In this document: positions 34,286 through 42,403 of the stretch, one piece after another
Layout: each line of letters begins with the position of its first letter
Numbering within the stretch: position 1 is the stretch's first letter
Source of the DNA: Aldehydirespirator sp965248735
GTDB lineage: Bacteria; Actinomycetota; Acidimicrobiia; Acidimicrobiales; Aldehydirespiratoraceae
Assembly (NCBI GenBank): GCA_965248735.1
Contig: OZ252146.1
Span: 3,596,001-3,660,000 of the forward strand
Direction of reading: 5' to 3'
Length of the DNA: 64,000 nucleotides
Position numbers and translations under genes: made by a program
Notes under the pieces: model-generated
What the model was told of the DNA's origin: nothing
Database searches by the model: none
Seen by the model: only the letters and a program-made list of their open reading frames with translations

Positions 34286-34798
34286 GTGAGCGACAGCACG
34301 GCACGCGAGGAGATGGACTGGGCGCTCTACGGGCGGGGCGTCCGCGAGCTGGCCGAGATGGTCGCTGCTGACGGGTACCGCCCTGACATGATCCTCGCCA
34401 TAGCCCGCGGTGGGCTGTTCTGCGCCGGGTCCCTGGGTTACGCGCTTTCGGTCAAGAACGTCTACGTGATGAACTGCGAGTACTACACCGGTGTGGGCGA
34501 GCGCCTGGAGGTCCCGGTGGTGCTGCCCCCCCAGCTCGATCTGGTCGACCACCGCCAGTCCAAGGTCTTGATCGCCGACGATGTGGCCGACACCGGCCAC
34601 ACCCTCAAGCTGGTGCGCGACTACTGCCTCGACGAGGTCGCCGAGGTGCGCTCGGCGGTGCTGTACGAGAAGTCGCACTCGCTGGTCAAGTGCGAATACG
34701 TGTGGAGGCGCACCGACCGGTGGATCAACTTTCCGTGGTCCACCCTGCCGCCGGTGGTGGACCTAGCCGAGGCCGGCTTCAAGGTTCTCGACGCCTGA
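34286..34798 (+). CDS. Purine-type phosphoribosyltransferase
   Basis: 170 residues. The PRPP-binding loop is VLIADDVADTGHTL (94-107). The N-terminal AIARGGLFCAGSLGYAL and the hood segment (WINFPWSTLPP) match xanthine/guanine/hypoxanthine phosphoribosyltransferases of the Gpt/actinobacterial HGPRT type. It makes a nucleoside monophosphate from a free purine and PRPP, so it can salvage what the purine enzymes upstream do not degrade. GTG 34286 follows AGAGGGCGG; an upstream TTG would extend it by about 28 unlikely residues. Confidence 0.85.
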   Translation: MSDSTAREEMDWALYGRGVRELAEMVAADGYRPDMILAIARGGLFCAGSLGYALSVKNVYVMNCEYYTGVGERLEVPVVLPPQLDLVDHRQSKVLIADDVADTGHTLKLVRDYCLDEVAEVRSAVLYEKSHSLVKCEYVWRRTDRWINFPWSTLPPVVDLAEAGFKVLDA

Positions 34799-34804
34799 GC
34801 GAAG

Positions 34805-35662
34805 ATGCCCGGCGTCGGGGGCGAGGGGCCACGGCCGGGAACCGAGCCGATAGCGCCGGTGGCCGGCATGGACCCGGCTCTGGTGGACAGGACGGTCACG
34901 CACCTGGCCGGAATCGACGACGCCTCGCTGCCCATCCGGCCGATGACCATCCCCGGCATCTCCGGGTCGCTCGAGGCCCGCATCCTGTCGACCGACCTTA
35001 CGGGGTCGAGCACCCGGCTGGTGCGCCTGCGCTCGGGATGGGGATCCGAGACACCCGGCGCGTTCAGCGCGGCGGTGGAGCTGTTCGTGATCGGCGGCGC
35101 GCTGGAGGCCGGCGACCATGTCCTGGAAGCCGGTGACTACCTCCACGTTGCCCAGGACCGGGTCGTGCCCCGGCTACGAGTGGTCGACGACGGCGCGGCC
35201 CTGCTGATGACCACCGCCCCGGTGCGATACGACCCGTCCTTCCAGGGCCGGCCCGCCGACCTCACCCCCGGCCGAGCCTCCGATCAGGACTGGGCTCCGG
35301 TGCCGCAGATGCCGGGACGGCTCATGAAGCGGTTGGGCCGGGGCCCCGTCGGCGACGTCTGGCTCGACGGCGCCCACCGGTGGGACCACGGCGACGGGCC
35401 CTGGCACTGCCATCCCCACCACGAGGAATGTTTCGTCATCGACGGCGAGATCACCCTCCGAGAACGGCGCGAGGGTTCAGACGCGGTGGTCACCGCCGGA
35501 CCGGGCACCTACTTCTTCCGGCCCGCAGGCGTGCTGCACAGCGGACCGGGATCGCGCTGCGAGGACACCGCGCTCGCATTCCACCGCGCCTTCGGCGACC
35601 TGCGCACCGACTGGGAACACCCCGGCGCCGATGCCGAGCTCGGCGGCGGCGAGGCGGTCTGA
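34805..35662 (+). CDS. Bicupin protein
   Basis: 285 residues with two cupin barrels. The first (about 50-135) keeps the fold but has few metal ligands. The second has GPWHCHPHHEECFVIDGEI (HxH, Glu) and a later His in AGVLHSGPG, a full metal site. Members include dioxygenases, isomerases and binding proteins for small acids; I cannot say which. ATG six bases after the phosphoribosyltransferase stop places it at the end of the purine operon. It converges with the fused E1 gene. Confidence 0.8.
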   Translation: MPGVGGEGPRPGTEPIAPVAGMDPALVDRTVTHLAGIDDASLPIRPMTIPGISGSLEARILSTDLTGSSTRLVRLRSGWGSETPGAFSAAVELFVIGGALEAGDHVLEAGDYLHVAQDRVVPRLRVVDDGAALLMTTAPVRYDPSFQGRPADLTPGRASDQDWAPVPQMPGRLMKRLGRGPVGDVWLDGAHRWDHGDGPWHCHPHHEECFVIDGEITLRERREGSDAVVTAGPGTYFFRPAGVLHSGPGSRCEDTALAFHRAFGDLRTDWEHPGADAELGGGEAV

Positions 35663-35666
35663 GGTC

Positions 35667-37772
35667 TTAGGCCAGCACAGCCCGCACCGCGGCGGCGACG
35701 GCGTCGGTGCCGGGCACCACGGCAGCCTCCAGCGGCGGGCTGAACGGGATGGGCGCCGAGGCCGCGCCGACGCGGGCCACCGGCGCCTCCAGTTCTCCGA
35801 AGAGCTCGGAGTGCAGCTGGGCGGCCAGCTCAGCCCCGAAGCCGCCGAAGCGCCAGGCCTCGTGGGCCACCACCGCCCGGCGGGTGCGGGACACCGACTC
35901 CAGCACCGTCTCGAAGTCGAGCGGCACCAGCGACCGCAGATCGATCACCTCCGCCTCGATGCCCTCTTCTGCCAGCTGGGCCGCGGCAGCCAGCGCGTTC
36001 AGGGCCATGGCCGAGTAAGACACCACGGTCACGTCGGTGCCGCGGCGGGCCACTGAGGCCGAGCCCAGCGGCACCCGATGATCGCCGGTGGGGACCGGAC
36101 CCCGCTGGGCGGTGATCTTCTTGTGCTCCAGGTAGATCACCGGGTCGGGATCCTCGATGGCGCTCAGCAGCAGGCCTTTGGCGTCGGCCGGGTTCGACGG
36201 CGCCACCACCTTCAGGCCGGGCAGGTGCGTGAACAGTCCCTCCAGGCTGGAGGAGTGCTGGGACCCCGACGACCGCAGCACCCCGTCGGAGGCCCGCAGC
36301 ACCAGCGGGACCGACACCTGCCCGCCGAACATGTAGCGGAACTTTGAGGCCTGGTTGACGATCTCGTCCATGGCGCCCAGCGTGAACTCCACGAAGCTCA
36401 TCGACGCCACCGGGCGCAGCCCCGCAACAGCCGCGCCCACCGCGACGGCCACGATGATCGCCTCCGAGATGGGCATGTCCACTACGCGGCCCCCGCCGAA
36501 CTCGTCGATCAAACCGCGGAACTGGCCGAAGTTGCCGCCCCAGGAGATGTCCTCGCCCAGCACGAACACGCGGTCGTCGGCCCGCATCGCTCTGGCCATG
36601 GCGTCGACGGTGGCCTGACCGAAGCTCATCCGCCGGGTCTGTTGGGCCTCGTGGGACCCTGATCGGCCACCGGCCTCGTGGACCCGGGCCGTCTCGTCGG
36701 CCCAGGAGGCGGCCTTCAACCCCTCACGGACCTCTGATCGGCCACCGGCCTCGTGGACCCCAAAGCCGCCATCCGCTTCGGAGCCGGCCATGGCACGTAT
36801 CCGCGCGGGCGGATCCGGCGTGAAGACGTCATCGAGTGCGGTGCCGGGCTCGGGGGGGTCGCCAGCCTCAGCCCACTCTTCCGCATCGCTTACCACGTCG
36901 GCGGCGTGCTCCCACACCGCGGCCCGCTCATCGTCGTCCAGCCAGCCGCGTTCGGCCAGGGCTGCCTCCCAGCGTCGGATCGGGTTGCGGCGGCGGTGCT
37001 CGTCCACCTCGGAGGCGTCGCGATACACCTCGGCGTCGCCCACGTAGTGGCCCCCGAGCCGGTAGGTCTCCATGTTCAGCAGGGTCGGTCCTCCGCCGGT
37101 GCGAGCCCTCTCGATGGCTCGGGCCGCGGCGGCAACGACGGCAGCCACGTCGTTGCCGTCCACCGTCTCGCCCGCCATGGCGTAGGCGCCGGCTCTGACT
37201 GACAGGTCGTCGACCGACGTGGTGCGCCGCCGCGATGTGAACTGGGCGTACTGGTTGTTCTCGCACACGTAGACCACCCCGAGGCGGTGCACCGAAGCGA
37301 AGTTGAGAGCCTCGTGGAATGTGCCCTTGTTGATGCCGCCGTCGCCGAAGAAACACACCGCCACCTGGTCGGTGCCCTGGTAGCGGGCCGACAGCGCCGC
37401 GCCTGCCGCGATCCCGAACCCGCCACCGACGATGCCGTTGGCACCAAGCATCCCCAGCGAGAAGTCGGCCACGTGCATCGACCCGCCCCGTCCCCGGCAG
37501 GCTCCGTCGGACCGCCCGTACAGCTCGGCCAGCAGCTCGGCCGGATCCATCCCCTTGGCCAGCGCATGGCCGTGGCCGCGGTGGGTGGAGGTGATGTAGT
37601 CGTCGGGCCCCAGGAGCGAGCACACCCCGACGGCGATGGCCTCCTCGCCCAGGTAGGTGTGTACGAAGCCGGGGAGCTTTCCCGCGGCGAACAACTCCTC
37701 GACCCGGCTCTCGAAGACCCGGATCATCACCATGTCGGCATGCAGGGCTAGAGCCTCGGACTCAGTGATCAT
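35667..37772 (-). CDS. Fused E1 alpha-beta TPP-dependent dehydrogenase
   Basis: 701 residues from ATG 37772. Residues 1-~345 are a complete alpha subunit (CRGRGGSMH; GDGGIN at 143-148; ENNQYAQF). A linker of about 40 residues contains VHEAGGRS twice. A complete beta subunit starts at 382 (MSFGQATVDAMARAM; GEDISWGGNFGQFRG; HSSSLEG). The single-chain form is less common than the split form seen at 4637-6639. It should decarboxylate a 2-oxoacid and acylate a lipoyl domain; a lipoyl protein is encoded 1.3 kb upstream in the same operon. The frame is open upstream through the repeat tract to a TTG at 38060, which would add 96 repeat residues; I prefer 37772. Confidence 0.88.
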   Translation of the reverse strand: MITESEALALHADMVMIRVFESRVEELFAAGKLPGFVHTYLGEEAIAVGVCSLLGPDDYITSTHRGHGHALAKGMDPAELLAELYGRSDGACRGRGGSMHVADFSLGMLGANGIVGGGFGIAAGAALSARYQGTDQVAVCFFGDGGINKGTFHEALNFASVHRLGVVYVCENNQYAQFTSRRRTTSVDDLSVRAGAYAMAGETVDGNDVAAVVAAAARAIERARTGGGPTLLNMETYRLGGHYVGDAEVYRDASEVDEHRRRNPIRRWEAALAERGWLDDDERAAVWEHAADVVSDAEEWAEAGDPPEPGTALDDVFTPDPPARIRAMAGSEADGGFGVHEAGGRSEVREGLKAASWADETARVHEAGGRSGSHEAQQTRRMSFGQATVDAMARAMRADDRVFVLGEDISWGGNFGQFRGLIDEFGGGRVVDMPISEAIIVAVAVGAAVAGLRPVASMSFVEFTLGAMDEIVNQASKFRYMFGGQVSVPLVLRASDGVLRSSGSQHSSSLEGLFTHLPGLKVVAPSNPADAKGLLLSAIEDPDPVIYLEHKKITAQRGPVPTGDHRVPLGSASVARRGTDVTVVSYSAMALNALAAAAQLAEEGIEAEVIDLRSLVPLDFETVLESVSRTRRAVVAHEAWRFGGFGAELAAQLHSELFGELEAPVARVGAASAPIPFSPPLEAAVVPGTDAVAAAVRAVLA
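36660..36760 (-). repeat. Direct repeat inside the alpha-beta fusion linker
   Basis: A 26-bp block occurs at 36660-36685 and again at 36735-36760 (75-bp period), giving the repeated VHEAGGRS. A third degraded piece (GGGTCCCACGAGGCC, minus strand) follows. The repeat lies exactly where separate alpha and beta genes would meet. Confidence 0.8.
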
Positions 37773-37804
37773 TGCACCGGACCCCCTATCACTCGCGCTG
37801 GGAC

Positions 37805-38040
37805 GGCCATCCACGGCGCGGAGCCGACCATCACCTGCATCGGGGCGACCATCCACGGCGCGGAGCCGACCATCACCTGCATCGGGGCGACCATCCACGG
37901 CGCGGAGCCGACCATCACCTGCATCGGGGCGACCATCCACGGCGCGGAGCCGACCATCACCTGCATCGGGGCGACCATCCACGGCGCGGAGCCGACCATC
38001 ACCTGCATCGGGGCGACCATCCACGGCGCGGAGCCGACCA
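37805..38040 (-). repeat. 42-bp tandem array between SDR and fused E1 genes
   Basis: Five full copies start at 37805 (one mismatch), 37847, 37889, 37931 and 37973, and a 26-bp partial copy at 38015. The unit is a multiple of three, so frames stay open. One frame encodes (RLRAVDGRPDAGDG)n in frame with E1. Another encodes (MVGSAPWMVAPMQV)n and ends at a TGA that overlaps the E1 ATG (ATGA, 37769-37772). Confidence 0.95.
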
Positions 38041-38060
38041 CCGTCGCGCCATGAAGACAA

Positions 38061-38822
38061 TCACTGCGCGGTGTAGCCGCCGTCTACGGCGAGTATCTGG
38101 CCGGTGACCATCGCCGACGCGGGCCCCGCGAGGAACACCGCGGCCCCCACCATGTCGGACGGCTCGGCGAGGCGGCCCAGCGGAGTGCGGCTCTCGAAGT
38201 AGTCCTTGAGCTCGGGCTCGGCCTCCCACTGGCGGCGCACCAGAGGCGTGGCCACGTGCCCGGGCGAGATGGCGTTGACCCTCACACTGTGCGGGGCCCA
38301 TTCCACGGCCAGCGTGCGGGTCATCTGGATCACCCCGCCCTTGGATGCCTGGTATCCGACACTGCCCGCCAACCCCACCGCGCCCACGACGGAGGCGATG
38401 TTGACGATGGCGCCGCCGTGCGGCTGCGCGATCATGCGGCGGCCGACGGCCCGGCAGACGCGGAAGGTGCCGGTGAGGTTCACGTCGATCACGTCAGCCC
38501 AGGTTCCGTCGTCGTAGTCGGCGGCCGGCCCCCGGCCGCCGATCCCGGCGCAGGTGACCAGCACGTCGATGCTGCCGGAAACCGCCGCAGCCCGCTCGGC
38601 CAGGGCCTGTACTGACGCCTCGTCGCACACATCCACCGCGACGGCCTCGGACCGCCCGGGGCCCAAGCGCCGGGCCAGCGCCCGGTTGGGCTCGGTGGCC
38701 GCGTCCGCGCACACCACGAAGGCGCCCGCATCGGCCAGGCCCTCGGCGATCGGCGCGCCGAGCCCGCCGGCCGCGCCGGTCACTACCGCCACCCGGCCAT
38801 CGAGCGAGAAGATCCTGCTCAT
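38061..38822 (-). CDS. Short-chain dehydrogenase/reductase (SDR)
   Basis: 253 residues: TGAAGGLG cofactor motif, NIASVVG with the catalytic Ser, YQASKGG with Tyr and Lys, and the C-terminal GQILAVDGGYTAQ usual for glucose-1-dehydrogenase/3-oxoacyl-reductase-like SDRs. Its ATG overlaps the stop of the lipoyl gene (ATGA). It sits between the lipoyl protein and E1 in the operon, so it may oxidise a hydroxyacid to the 2-oxoacid used by E1 (inference). Confidence 0.92.
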   Translation of the reverse strand: MSRIFSLDGRVAVVTGAAGGLGAPIAEGLADAGAFVVCADAATEPNRALARRLGPGRSEAVAVDVCDEASVQALAERAAAVSGSIDVLVTCAGIGGRGPAADYDDGTWADVIDVNLTGTFRVCRAVGRRMIAQPHGGAIVNIASVVGAVGLAGSVGYQASKGGVIQMTRTLAVEWAPHSVRVNAISPGHVATPLVRRQWEAEPELKDYFESRTPLGRLAEPSDMVGAAVFLAGPASAMVTGQILAVDGGYTAQ

Positions 38823-39097
38823 GTTGTGGCGGCGACGGTGGCCAGGACCGTTCCAACCTCGACCTCAAGGTCGGATGCCGGCACCAGGATTTGGAGCCGG
38901 CCCGACGCCGGCGCCTCCAGCTCGGTCTCGGCCTTGTCGGTGTCGATCACCACAACCGGGTCGCCCGCGGCCACCACCGCCCCGTCGGGCACGAGCCACT
39001 CCACCACCAGGACTTGCTCCACCACACCCATCTGGGGCACCGCCAGCTCGACCGCGGCGGGCCCGGGCAATCCGGCCGTCGGATCAGATGTGGCCAT
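38819..39097 (-). CDS. Stand-alone lipoyl (biotinyl/lipoyl attachment) domain protein
   Basis: 92 residues comprising one lipoyl domain and little else. The modified Lys55 sits in IDTDKAETELEAP, the canonical hairpin, and GDPVVV and GRLQILVP supply the flanking strands. E2 proteins normally continue with an E1/E3-binding domain and a ~230-residue acyltransferase core; here the gene ends. As it is coupled to an SDR and followed by fused E1, it may be E1's acyl acceptor. Start overlaps the RraA gene end by 14 bases. Confidence 0.85.
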   Translation of the reverse strand: MATSDPTAGLPGPAAVELAVPQMGVVEQVLVVEWLVPDGAVVAAGDPVVVIDTDKAETELEAPASGRLQILVPASDLEVEVGTVLATVAATT

Positions 39098-39755
39098 GTT
39101 GCTCGAAACCCTCCCACGGCGAGGCGCCGGCCCTCATGTCTGCCCGCACCAGGTCCTCGGCCCCGACGATCGACTCGGCCCGCTCCAGCACCCGCTCGGC
39201 CTCGCCGCCGGCGACGGCCAGTACGCCGTCGCGGTCGGCGACGATCACATCGCCCGGCACCACGGTCACATCGCCGATCGTCACCGGAACCTGCGAGGCC
39301 GCCATCTCCCAGCGCCCGATGGCGTTGAGCGGCGACAGGTCCCGGTGGAACACCTGCAGGCCGATGTCGAGGAGGCCGTCGAGGTCGCGCAGGTTGCCGT
39401 CCACCACCACGCCCGCGCAGCCCCGCTTGAGGGCCGCGTTGCCGGTCAGCTCGCCGAAATGGCCCACTTCGCTGCCGGGGTTGGACGACACCAGCACCGA
39501 GTCGGGTTCCAGCTCGTCGAACATCTGCAAGTACGACTTGATGCGCTCGACGCCACGGTCCCATCCCACCGGTGGACGGATGGACCGTCCCTGCACCGTG
39601 TAGGCGATCCCGGCGATGCGCACATCGGGCAGCAGGGGACGCAGCGCGCTGGGCAGCACCCGCTCGGGCAGGCCGAGCTCATACAGGGCGTCGCACACCA
39701 CCGACACGCAGATGCGCCGGTAGCGGCCACACAACTCGGCGGTCGGGATGGTCAT
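39084..39755 (-). CDS. RraA/HMG-aldolase family protein
   Basis: 223 residues of the RraA fold (4-hydroxy-4-methyl-2-oxoglutarate/oxaloacetate aldolase-decarboxylase group and the RNase E regulator RraA). Family features: GNAALKRGCAGVVVDGNLRDLDGL, then PLNAIGRWEMA and VTVVPGDVIVADRDGVLAV. With 2-oxoacid genes beside it, an aldolase or decarboxylase role fits better than RNase regulation. ATG 39755 (MTIPTAELCGRYRR) is the last of four copies of the same start region. Confidence 0.85.
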   Translation of the reverse strand: MTIPTAELCGRYRRICVSVVCDALYELGLPERVLPSALRPLLPDVRIAGIAYTVQGRSIRPPVGWDRGVERIKSYLQMFDELEPDSVLVSSNPGSEVGHFGELTGNAALKRGCAGVVVDGNLRDLDGLLDIGLQVFHRDLSPLNAIGRWEMAASQVPVTIGDVTVVPGDVIVADRDGVLAVAGGEAERVLERAESIVGAEDLVRADMRAGASPWEGFEQHGHI

Positions 39756-39877
39756 GAGCGACTCCCATTGTCCATCGCGGTCGGGATGGTCATGAGCGAC
39801 TCCCATTGTCCATCGCGGTCGGGATGGTCATGAGCGACTCCCATTGTCCATCGCGGTCGGGATGGTCATGAGCGACT
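39741..39877 (-). repeat. 38-bp tandem array made of copies of the RraA start region
   Basis: Three full copies (39741, 39779, 39817) and a 23-bp partial copy at 39855-39877, essentially identical. Each contains ATGACCATCCCGACC (MTIPT), the first five codons of RraA, on the minus strand. ATGs are at 39869, 39831, 39793 and 39755. Each upstream copy reads MTIPTAMDNGSRS and then TGA overlapping the next ATG. The first ATG overlaps the M20 peptidase stop, which was probably the original gene junction. Confidence 0.95.
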
Positions 39878-41149
39878 GCCGCCGACCTCGCCGAGGTAGC
39901 GCAGCGCGGCCAGGGCGTAGATCTTGGCCGACACCGCCGCTCCGTCAGCGTCCATGTACTCGTTGGGGCTGTGGGCCCGGGGCAGCATCCCGGGCCCGAA
40001 GGCGGCCACGGTGGGGATCTTGGCGGTGAGCTGGAAGTAGGGCGCGTCGGTGGCGCCCGGGAAGGCGTCGAGGGTGGGCTCGCTCCCCAGCACCTCGGTG
40101 GCGGCCTCGACCAGCGCGGCCACCACCGGATGGTCCGCTTCGATCTCGACCGCGGGGACCATCAGATGCCAGCGCAGCTCGGCCCGCAGCTCCGGGTCGT
40201 CGGCCGTGGCGTCGGCCAGGAACCGGCCGATGTCGGCCTTCATCATTTCCTCGGTCATGCCCGGCAGGGTCCGCACATCGCAGGCGAACTCGGCGTTGCC
40301 GGGGTAGACGCCGTAGAACACTCCCCCCTCGACCATCACCCCGACGTTCACGGTGGGCCCGGTGGGGCAAAGCGGGTGCTCGTCGTAGGTGAGGTACGAC
40401 TTGAACTCGCGGTCCATGCGGTCGATCAGGCGGGCCATCTTGACGGTGGCGTTGACACCGGGGAGGCGATCGGAGATCGACGAGTGCATCTGCGTGCCGG
40501 CCACCGCGATCTTGAACAGGGCGGCGCCCCGCGACACCAGGTGGACGGACTGCCACTCCGAGGTGATGCCGCTGGGCTCGCCGATCACCGCCGCGTCGGC
40601 CTGCAAGTGGCCGTTGTCGGCCAACCACTTCGATCCGAGCTGCGCGCCCGCCTCCTCGTCGGCGGTGAACACCAACATCAGCTCCCCGGCGAAGCCCCCG
40701 CCCGCTGCGTCGGCCTCCTGGGCCTGCTTGAGGGCCGCCGCCGCGTAGACCATGCCCGCAACGGCCGCCTTCATGTCGCCCGAGCCCAGCCCGATCAGGT
40801 CGCCGTCGCGCAGCACCGGATCCCAGGGGTCGGTCTCCCACGCGTCCATGTCGCCGGCGGGCTTGGTGTCGAGATGGCCCGACAGGATCAGCGTCGGGCC
40901 CGGAGCCGCGCCCCGGATCCGGGCCAGCAGGTTGGGCCGGGCCTCCTCGGCGCCGACCCGGACGATTTCGTCGATGCCGAGAGCCCGCAGCCTCTCTGTG
41001 ACCAGGTCGGCCACGGCCCGCTCGTCGCCGGGCGGGTTGGGCGACGGGGTGCGGATCAGCTCCCGGGTCAGCTCGAGCACCTCGCCGTCGCGGGCGTCGA
41101 GATAGGAGCGGACCCGTTCGGCCATCGAGCCCGCTCCAGTGGTGTTCAT
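39866..41149 (-). CDS. M20-family metallopeptidase/deacylase (ArgE/DapE-like)
   Basis: 427 residues. Zinc-site motifs: SGHLDTKP (His and catalytic Asp), GSGDMKAAVAG (bridging Asp), FTADEEAG (catalytic Glu and ligand Glu), IGEPSG, and a C-terminal His in PRAHSPNEYM. A dimerisation domain (GAALFKIAVAGTQMHSSISDRLPGVNA) is inserted as usual. It hydrolyses an N-acyl amino acid or related amide. ATG 41149; downstream of an aminotransferase on the same strand, suggesting amino-acid-derivative catabolism that supplies the 2-oxoacid dehydrogenase. Confidence 0.92.
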   Translation of the reverse strand: MNTTGAGSMAERVRSYLDARDGEVLELTRELIRTPSPNPPGDERAVADLVTERLRALGIDEIVRVGAEEARPNLLARIRGAAPGPTLILSGHLDTKPAGDMDAWETDPWDPVLRDGDLIGLGSGDMKAAVAGMVYAAAALKQAQEADAAGGGFAGELMLVFTADEEAGAQLGSKWLADNGHLQADAAVIGEPSGITSEWQSVHLVSRGAALFKIAVAGTQMHSSISDRLPGVNATVKMARLIDRMDREFKSYLTYDEHPLCPTGPTVNVGVMVEGGVFYGVYPGNAEFACDVRTLPGMTEEMMKADIGRFLADATADDPELRAELRWHLMVPAVEIEADHPVVAALVEAATEVLGSEPTLDAFPGATDAPYFQLTAKIPTVAAFGPGMLPRAHSPNEYMDADGAAVSAKIYALAALRYLGEVGGSRS

Positions 41150-41200
41150 GTCACCGTCTCCCTTCAGTCGCGTCTCTTGAGTACTTGTCGCCTCATCGAA

Positions 41201-42403
41201 TCACAACCCCGCAGCTCCGCTCGCCGCGGCGCCGGCGGTGGGTCGCTCGGGCTCGTGCACTGCCCGGCCAATCCGGCGCAGCCCCTCGGCGATCGAGGCC
41301 TCCTCGGCCGCCAGCGAGATCCGGGCCCAGCCCCGCCCCGCGGGCCCGAACACCGAGCCGGGCGCCACGCTCACCGCGTGCGAGCGGAGCAGGCCCAGAG
41401 CAAAGTCGAGATCGTCGAGCCCCGCACCGGACACATCCACCAGCATGTACAGGGTCCCGTCGGGGGCGACGGCGCGCAGGCCCGCTGAGTCCGCCGCCTC
41501 CAGCGCCGCGGCCCGCCGCCGGCGATAGGCCTCCAGCATGGCGTCGTACGGGGCCCGGGGGCCGGTCAGCGCCGCCTCAGCCGCCTTCTGGGAGATCGTG
41601 CTCGGGCACGACACCTGGGGTTCCTGCAGGGTGCGAAGCAGCTCGGCGACGCCGGCCGGTGCGGCCGCGTAGCCGACACGCCAGCCGGTCATGGCGTACA
41701 CCTTCGAGAAGCTGCACACGGTGATCACCCGCCCGTCGGAGTCGAATGGCGCGGCCGCGGTGTGGACGCAGCCCGGCGACAGCACCATCTCGTCGTACAC
41801 CTCGTCGCACAGCAGCCACAGGTCGTGGCGGGCGGAGAACTCCACCAGTTCCTCCATGAGGCGGGCCGGGTACACCGCGCCGGTGGGGTTGGCCGGAGTG
41901 TTGACGAACAGCATTCTCGTGCGGGCCGTCACCAGCCCGTCGAGCGCGGCGACATCGGGCAGGAAGCCCTCTCCGGCCGCCAGAGGGTAGAACACCGGCC
42001 GCCCGCCGAGCAGGCGCACCATCTCGTCCATGTTGGGAAAGCCGGGCGTGGGCAGCAGCACCTCGTCGCCGGGCTCCAACAAGGCCAGATAGACCGAATA
42101 GAGAGCGTTCATGGCGCCGGGGGTGACCACGATCTCCTCCGGCGACGCCTCGATGCCGTTCACCCGGCGCAGCTTCTCGCTGAGGAGCTCCCGCAGGCTG
42201 GGCAGGCCGCCGTTGGGGCCGTATCCGGTGTGGCCGTCTCGGGCGGCCCGGGCCGCGGCCTCGATCACATGGGCCGGAGTAGTGAAGCTGGGCTCGCCCA
42301 CTTCGAGGCGTATCACGTCGCCGGTGGCCCGGGCGGCCGCGTCGAAGAGGATCCTTATCTCCGAGCGGCGCAGCCCGGTGGCTCGGCTGCCCGCAGCCCT
42401 CAT
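41201..42403 (-). CDS. PLP-dependent aminotransferase, class I/II
   Basis: 400 residues of fold-type I: GYGPNGGLPSLRELLSEK, NTPANPTGAV, the PLP-Asp in LLCDEVYDEM, the Schiff-base Lys in CSFSKVYAMTGWRVGY, and the C-terminal Arg in RISLAAEE. It moves an amino group from an amino acid to a 2-oxoacid. Specificity not evident. Similar to, but distinct from, the aminotransferase at 58324. ATG 42403 overlaps the TGA of the repeat frame upstream. Confidence 0.92.
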   Translation of the reverse strand: MRAAGSRATGLRRSEIRILFDAAARATGDVIRLEVGEPSFTTPAHVIEAAARAARDGHTGYGPNGGLPSLRELLSEKLRRVNGIEASPEEIVVTPGAMNALYSVYLALLEPGDEVLLPTPGFPNMDEMVRLLGGRPVFYPLAAGEGFLPDVAALDGLVTARTRMLFVNTPANPTGAVYPARLMEELVEFSARHDLWLLCDEVYDEMVLSPGCVHTAAAPFDSDGRVITVCSFSKVYAMTGWRVGYAAAPAGVAELLRTLQEPQVSCPSTISQKAAEAALTGPRAPYDAMLEAYRRRRAAALEAADSAGLRAVAPDGTLYMLVDVSGAGLDDLDFALGLLRSHAVSVAPGSVFGPAGRGWARISLAAEEASIAEGLRRIGRAVHEPERPTAGAAASGAAGL

